16,497 nt of DNA from Cyanobacteria bacterium UBA1186. Lineage in GTDB: Bacteria > Cyanobacteriota > Vampirovibrionia > Gastranaerophilales > Gastranaerophilaceae. The stretch is taken from positions 1,273 through 17,769 of the forward strand of contig DBYM01000054.1 in the NCBI GenBank assembly GCA_002309875.1, read 5' to 3'. The notes under the pieces are model-generated. The model was not told where the DNA came from. It did no database searches and saw only the letters and a program-made list of their open reading frames with translations. This document shows, one piece after another, positions 13,721 through 16,497 of this stretch; the first letter of the stretch is position 1; every line of letters starts with the position of its first letter. The position numbers and the translations under genes are program-made.

Positions 13721-14040
13721 TGAAAAGAATGGTGTTGATTTTATTTTGTTCAATATGTTTTTTAATGCTCGGTCAAAACAGGGCGAATGCTTTGGGTTTG
13801 TTTTATACCAATGCGGTTTATCCTGTTACGGCAACAGGTGCGGAAGTTAAGGATATAAGCAACCTGAAGCGTGCAGATGTTTCAACCACAACGATTTTAT
13901 TCATATTTGAACACGGTGATGCAGGTATCGATAAGGCAGTTCGGGACGCAGGTATTACGAAAATCAGTTACGTCGATGTACAGGAAAAATCCGTTTTCAT
14001 ATTTTGGCGCAAACTTACCGTAAGAGTTTACGGCGAATAG
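13717..14040 (+). CDS. TRL-like secreted protein, second of a tandem pair
   Basis: A 107-residue protein with a Sec signal peptide (hydrophobic core at about 6-19, likely cleavage after Ala25 in NRANA-LG) and a mature region of about 80 residues typical of TRL-like proteins. That region contains GLFYTNAVYPVTATGAEV, then HGDAGIDKAVRDAGITKISYVD, then a terminal KLTVRVYGE strand. It is a shorter paralogue of the preceding protein and probably arose by duplication. The ATG overlaps the previous stop codon (ATGA), and an AGGAAG box lies just upstream, giving a strong signal for coupled translation. The stop codon is only two bases from the stop codon of the convergent ketosynthase gene. The function is unknown; export to the periplasm or cell surface is inferred from the signal peptide. 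Confidence 0.76.
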   Translation: MMKRMVLILFCSICFLMLGQNRANALGLFYTNAVYPVTATGAEVKDISNLKRADVSTTTILFIFEHGDAGIDKAVRDAGITKISYVDVQEKSVFIFWRKLTVRVYGE

Positions 14041-14042
14041 GG

Positions 14043-15272
14043 TTAAACCCGCTTAAATATTAATGAGGTGTTTATTCCGCCGAAGGCAAAGTTATTTGTC
14101 ATAACAAATTCGGCTTCTTTGCTGCGTCCTTCGTCTTTTATGTAATCGAGCGGAGCGCATTCTTCGTCAACATTTTTAAGATTCAGAGTCGGGCAGAACC
14201 AATTGTTATTCATCATTTCTAAGGATAAGATTGCTTCTATTGCTCCGCATGCGCCGAGAGTATGGCCTGTATAACTCTTAATCGAACTGATAGGAATTTT
14301 GTTCCCCAATATATTTTGGGTTGCTTTGGATTCCGCAATATCGCCGTATTTTGTTCCCGTTCCGTGTGCGTTAATATATCCGATATCGCCTGCGGACAGA
14401 TTTGCGGATTCGAGTGCCTGCTGCATTACGCTTCCCATCGTTTCGTAGTTCGGGTTTGTAATATGAGTTCCGTCGGTATTCGTTGAAAATCCGACGATTT
14501 CGGCATAAATTTTTGCGCCTCTGGCTTTTGCGTGTTCGTATTCTTCAAGAATTAACGTTCCCGCACCTTCTCCGATAACGAGCCCGTCTCTTGATTTGTC
14601 AAACGGAGCGGGTGTTAATTTCGGGGTGTCGTTTTTGTTACTTGTGGCATAAAGAGTGTCAAAAACCCCGACCTGAGTCGGATTAAATTCCTCTGCTCCT
14701 CCTGCTATCATAACTGTTTGCAGGCCGTTTTTAATGAGTTCGTAAGCGGAGCCTATACCGAGAGAGCCTGAAGTGCAGGCGGTTGAAGTGTTTATCAGAC
14801 GTCCGTGTGTTTTAAAATACAAAGAAATATTTACTGCGGTTGTCTGCGGCATCATTTTTATATAGGAGCCGGAATTGAGACTTTTGATCTCTTTGTTAAC
14901 TATCATTGAGTAAAAATCGCAGATGGCATCTATTGACCCGCTTGATGAGCCGTAACTTACACCTGTTTTGCCGTTTTGTATTACGGGATTGTCAAGCAAA
15001 CCTGCATCAATAAGCGCTTCTCTTGCGGTTGTAACCGCCATAATTGCAACAGTGCCCATTGTTCTTACGGTTTTTCTGTCGAAACATTCGGGTTGTCTGA
15101 AGTCTTTAACTCTTGCCGAAAGTCTTGTATAGAGATTTTTGTATTCGTCAAGCGAAGTATCTTTGATTATGCAGTTTTCATAAGTGTGTAACCTGTCGTA
15201 TGCGGATTTTACGGTTGAGCCGAGCGGGCTTGCAAGTGCCATTCCCGTAACAACAACTCTTTTGTTTGTCAT
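14043..15272 (-). CDS. 3-oxoacyl-ACP synthase (FabF-like ketosynthase, ApeR type)
   Basis: A 409-residue ketosynthase of the KAS II thiolase fold. The Cys-His-His triad is intact: Cys166 in TACTSGS, His303 in INAHGTGT and His337 in SYTGHTLG. Such enzymes join malonyl-ACP to an acyl chain by decarboxylative condensation. Several stretches are, from memory, characteristic of the ApeR ketosynthase of aryl polyene clusters: NCI near 33-35, VKDFRQPE, MGTVAIMA, GGAEEF, VFDTLYATSNKNDTP and TNNFAFGGINTSLIF. The ATG overlaps the stop codon of the reductase gene (ATGA), with GGAGG nine bases upstream, so the two are translationally coupled. As the last gene of the three-gene set it completes an elongation cycle of condensation, reduction and dehydration. 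Ordinary fatty-acid FabF is the alternative, but gene order and partners favour the specialised role. Confidence 0.88.
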   Translation of the reverse strand: MTNKRVVVTGMALASPLGSTVKSAYDRLHTYENCIIKDTSLDEYKNLYTRLSARVKDFRQPECFDRKTVRTMGTVAIMAVTTAREALIDAGLLDNPVIQNGKTGVSYGSSSGSIDAICDFYSMIVNKEIKSLNSGSYIKMMPQTTAVNISLYFKTHGRLINTSTACTSGSLGIGSAYELIKNGLQTVMIAGGAEEFNPTQVGVFDTLYATSNKNDTPKLTPAPFDKSRDGLVIGEGAGTLILEEYEHAKARGAKIYAEIVGFSTNTDGTHITNPNYETMGSVMQQALESANLSAGDIGYINAHGTGTKYGDIAESKATQNILGNKIPISSIKSYTGHTLGACGAIEAILSLEMMNNNWFCPTLNLKNVDEECAPLDYIKDEGRSKEAEFVMTNNFAFGGINTSLIFKRV

Positions 15273-15994
15273 AGATACATACCTCCGTTTACGGAAATCA
15301 CCTGACCCGTTATATAACCGGCATCTTCGCTCATAAGATAATTAATCAGACTTGCGACTTCTTTTGGTGAGCCCATTCTGCCGAGCGGAACATATTCTTT
15401 TATTATTTCCTGAGGGAGTTCTGCCGTCATATCGGATTCAATGATTCCGGGTGCGACGCAGTTCACTGTAATCTTTCTTTTGGCAACTTCACGGCTCAGA
15501 GCCTTGACTGCTCCGATTATTCCCGCTTTTGAAGCGCTGTAATTTACCTGTCCTCTGTTCCCTGTTAAGCCTGATACGGAGGAGAGGGCGACAATTCTTC
15601 CGCAGCGGTTTTGAATCATTGGCAGTATCAATGGTCTTAATACGTTATAAAACCCGTTGAGATTTGTGTTTATAACGCTGTCCCAATCTTCATCTTCCAT
15701 TGCGGGGAAGGGGTTATCTTTTGCGATACCCGCATTTAAGACAACTCCGTAGTAGATTCCGTTTTTTTCGATATCATCGAGGAGTTTTGTTTTGCAATCA
15801 TCTCTTTTTGAAATATCAAATTGGAGTGTTCTTGTTTTTATGCCGTATTTTTCAATCTCTTTTTGCAAATCTTCGAGTTTTTTCAGGTTTTTGTTGCAAT
15901 GCAAAACCAAATCATACCCGTTTTCGGCCAAATATAAAGCCGTTTCTCTTCCGATTCCTCTGCTTGCACCTGTTATTAAAACTGTTTTAGACAT
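15269..15994 (-). CDS. 3-oxoacyl-ACP reductase (FabG-like SDR, ApeQ type)
   Basis: A 241-residue short-chain dehydrogenase/reductase of classical type. It has the nucleotide-binding TGASRGIG at 8-15, NAG at 87-89, catalytic Asn111, Ser139 (ALSSVSG), and Tyr152 with Lys156 (NYSASKAG), plus the C-terminal VNGGMYL. It reduces 3-oxoacyl-ACP to 3-hydroxyacyl-ACP with NADPH. The YYGVVLNAGIAKDNPFPAM and SSVSGLTGNRGQVNYSASKAGIIGA stretches resemble the ApeQ reductases of aryl polyene clusters more than housekeeping FabG. A strong AAAGGAG site precedes the ATG. The gene starts 51 bases after the hotdog dehydratase stop codon and overlaps the ketosynthase start by four bases. The gap upstream is filled by an octamer repeat array. 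Confidence 0.9.
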   Translation of the reverse strand: MSKTVLITGASRGIGRETALYLAENGYDLVLHCNKNLKKLEDLQKEIEKYGIKTRTLQFDISKRDDCKTKLLDDIEKNGIYYGVVLNAGIAKDNPFPAMEDEDWDSVINTNLNGFYNVLRPLILPMIQNRCGRIVALSSVSGLTGNRGQVNYSASKAGIIGAVKALSREVAKRKITVNCVAPGIIESDMTAELPQEIIKEYVPLGRMGSPKEVASLINYLMSEDAGYITGQVISVNGGMYL

Positions 15995-16020
15995 TTAACA
16001 CTCCTTTAATTATCCTTATA

Positions 16021-16080
16021 TTTACACCTTTACCCCTTTACCCCTTTACCCATTTACCCCTACCCCCTCATTTACCCCCT
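16021..16080 (-). repeat. TTTACCCC / GGGGTAAA octamer array overlapping the 3' end of the hotdog gene
   Basis: On the plus strand, octamer units run TTTACACC (16021), TTTACCCC (16029), TTTACCCC (16037), TTTACCCA (16045) and TTTACCCC (16053). Degenerate TACCCCC, TCA and TTTACCCCC (16071-16079) follow. Read on the minus strand this is a GGGGTAAA array. It covers both the intergenic gap and the last codons plus stop of the hotdog dehydratase. Related units occur at 12729 and 13061. The octamer is not a multiple of three, so unit gain or loss would move the stop codon. Confidence 0.85.
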
Positions 16081-16495
16081 GGTAAACGTTTACGGTGGCA
16101 CTTGCGGTTTCTTCACCCTGGTTATAGATAATACAGTCAAAAGACACTATACCGTTTCCCGAAAAAACTTCTTTGACTAATATTTCGAGAGTTTCACCTT
16201 CTTTAAAAATATCTGTCTTGTTGTTATAGAGCCGTGTTCCGAGCAGAAAACCGATGAGGGGCTTCCCTATATTTGCTTTCAGATAGGCATAGCAGCCGAT
16301 AGTTTGTGCCATATATTCGATTCCGACGACGGAGGAAATCCCGCCAATGGTGTTGTCGTAAAACATAGAATCTTTGGAAATGGTTACCGTGCTTTTCAGC
16401 CACCCTTCCTCAACCGAATAATCAATGACATCATCAATCAGAATCATCGGTTTTTTATGCGGTAAAATTTTTTCTAAATAATCTTTGTTATTCAT
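16046..16495 (-). CDS. Hotdog-fold 3-hydroxyacyl-ACP dehydratase, ApeP-like
   Basis: A 149-residue hotdog protein near the right edge. LPHKKPMILIDDV (11-23) supplies the catalytic His13, and GIEYMAQTIG (58-67) supplies Glu60, the pair used by FabZ/FabA-type dehydratases. KPLIGFLLGTRLY (78-90) and a C-terminal ASATVNVYQ complete the ApeP pattern. The reaction is removal of water from 3-hydroxyacyl-ACP to give the 2-enoyl-ACP of a polyene chain. The last ten residues (GVNEGVGVNG) come from the GGGGTAAA repeat array; family members would normally end near VNVYQ. The ATG at 16495 lies only two bases from the window end, so its ribosome-binding site cannot be judged and a start further upstream is possible. 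A stop codon is present, so the 3' end is complete. It heads a dehydratase-reductase-ketosynthase set. Confidence 0.86.
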   Translation of the reverse strand: MNNKDYLEKILPHKKPMILIDDVIDYSVEEGWLKSTVTISKDSMFYDNTIGGISSVVGIEYMAQTIGCYAYLKANIGKPLIGFLLGTRLYNNKTDIFKEGETLEILVKEVFSGNGIVSFDCIIYNQGEETASATVNVYQGVNEGVGVNG

Positions 16496-16497
16496 TT

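Noticed and set aside
16082..16093. GTAAACGTTTAC perfect palindrome as an operator
   Set aside because: It lies inside the coding region for VNVY of the dehydratase, where codons explain the sequence; no promoter is near it.

Overview
This is an AT-rich bacterial window of mostly housekeeping genes, with short intergenic gaps except for one of about 640 bp. The mix suggests an anaerobic Gram-negative-type bacterium. It has a hybrid-cluster-protein homologue, a PilM/PilN/PilO-type pilus or secretion inner-membrane module, secreted TRL-type proteins, an RpoD-family sigma factor, and aryl-polyene-type fatty-acid genes. A gut member of the non-photosynthetic Cyanobacteria relatives (Melainabacteria/Gastranaerophilales) would fit. 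That placement is inferred from gene content and general sequence character, not from a marker gene.

Layout. 1-1415 (-): 5' part of an M49-like zinc metallopeptidase, cut by the window edge. 1501-1839 (-): a small DUF559/Vsr-like nuclease gene between two copies of a two-hairpin G/C-rich repeat. 1940-2770 (-): a YhaM-type OB/HD 3'-5' exoribonuclease. 2851-4424 (+), divergent from it: a hybrid cluster protein homologue whose first codons are out of frame with the rest. 4465-5289 (+): a six-helix membrane protein, perhaps from a leaderless mRNA, ending tail to tail with the next operon. 8892-5286 (-): operon of rlmB, an RpoD-family sigma factor and a long TPR protein. 8957-11282 (+): a PilM-PilN fusion and a PilO-like protein, closed by a terminator probably shared with the convergent pgi gene at 12663-11332 (-).

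12664-13303 is repeat-rich and mainly non-coding. It holds G-run repeats, a hairpin element, a 24-bp tandem duplication and a possible 41-codon gene. 13304-14040 (+): two overlapping genes for secreted TRL-like paralogues. 16495-14043 (-): three genes whose order and motifs match the dehydratase-ketoreductase-ketosynthase part (ApeP-ApeQ-ApeR) of aryl polyene clusters. Their upstream partners would lie beyond the right edge.

Most notable points: (1) the Hcp homologue regains a textbook C-x2-C-x8-C-x5-C iron-sulfur motif if one base is restored near codon 8-10, yet appears to have lost most hybrid-cluster ligands; (2) a GGGGTAAA-type octamer repeat occurs at three loci and encodes the last residues of the hotdog dehydratase; (3) a DUF559 nuclease gene is flanked by matching two-hairpin repeats, one with a canonical G-quadruplex pattern; (4) PilM and PilN are fused in one polypeptide; (5) several genes have a -10 box only 5-8 nt before the ATG and no Shine-Dalgarno sequence. 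No tRNA, rRNA, CRISPR array, transposase or phage gene was seen.
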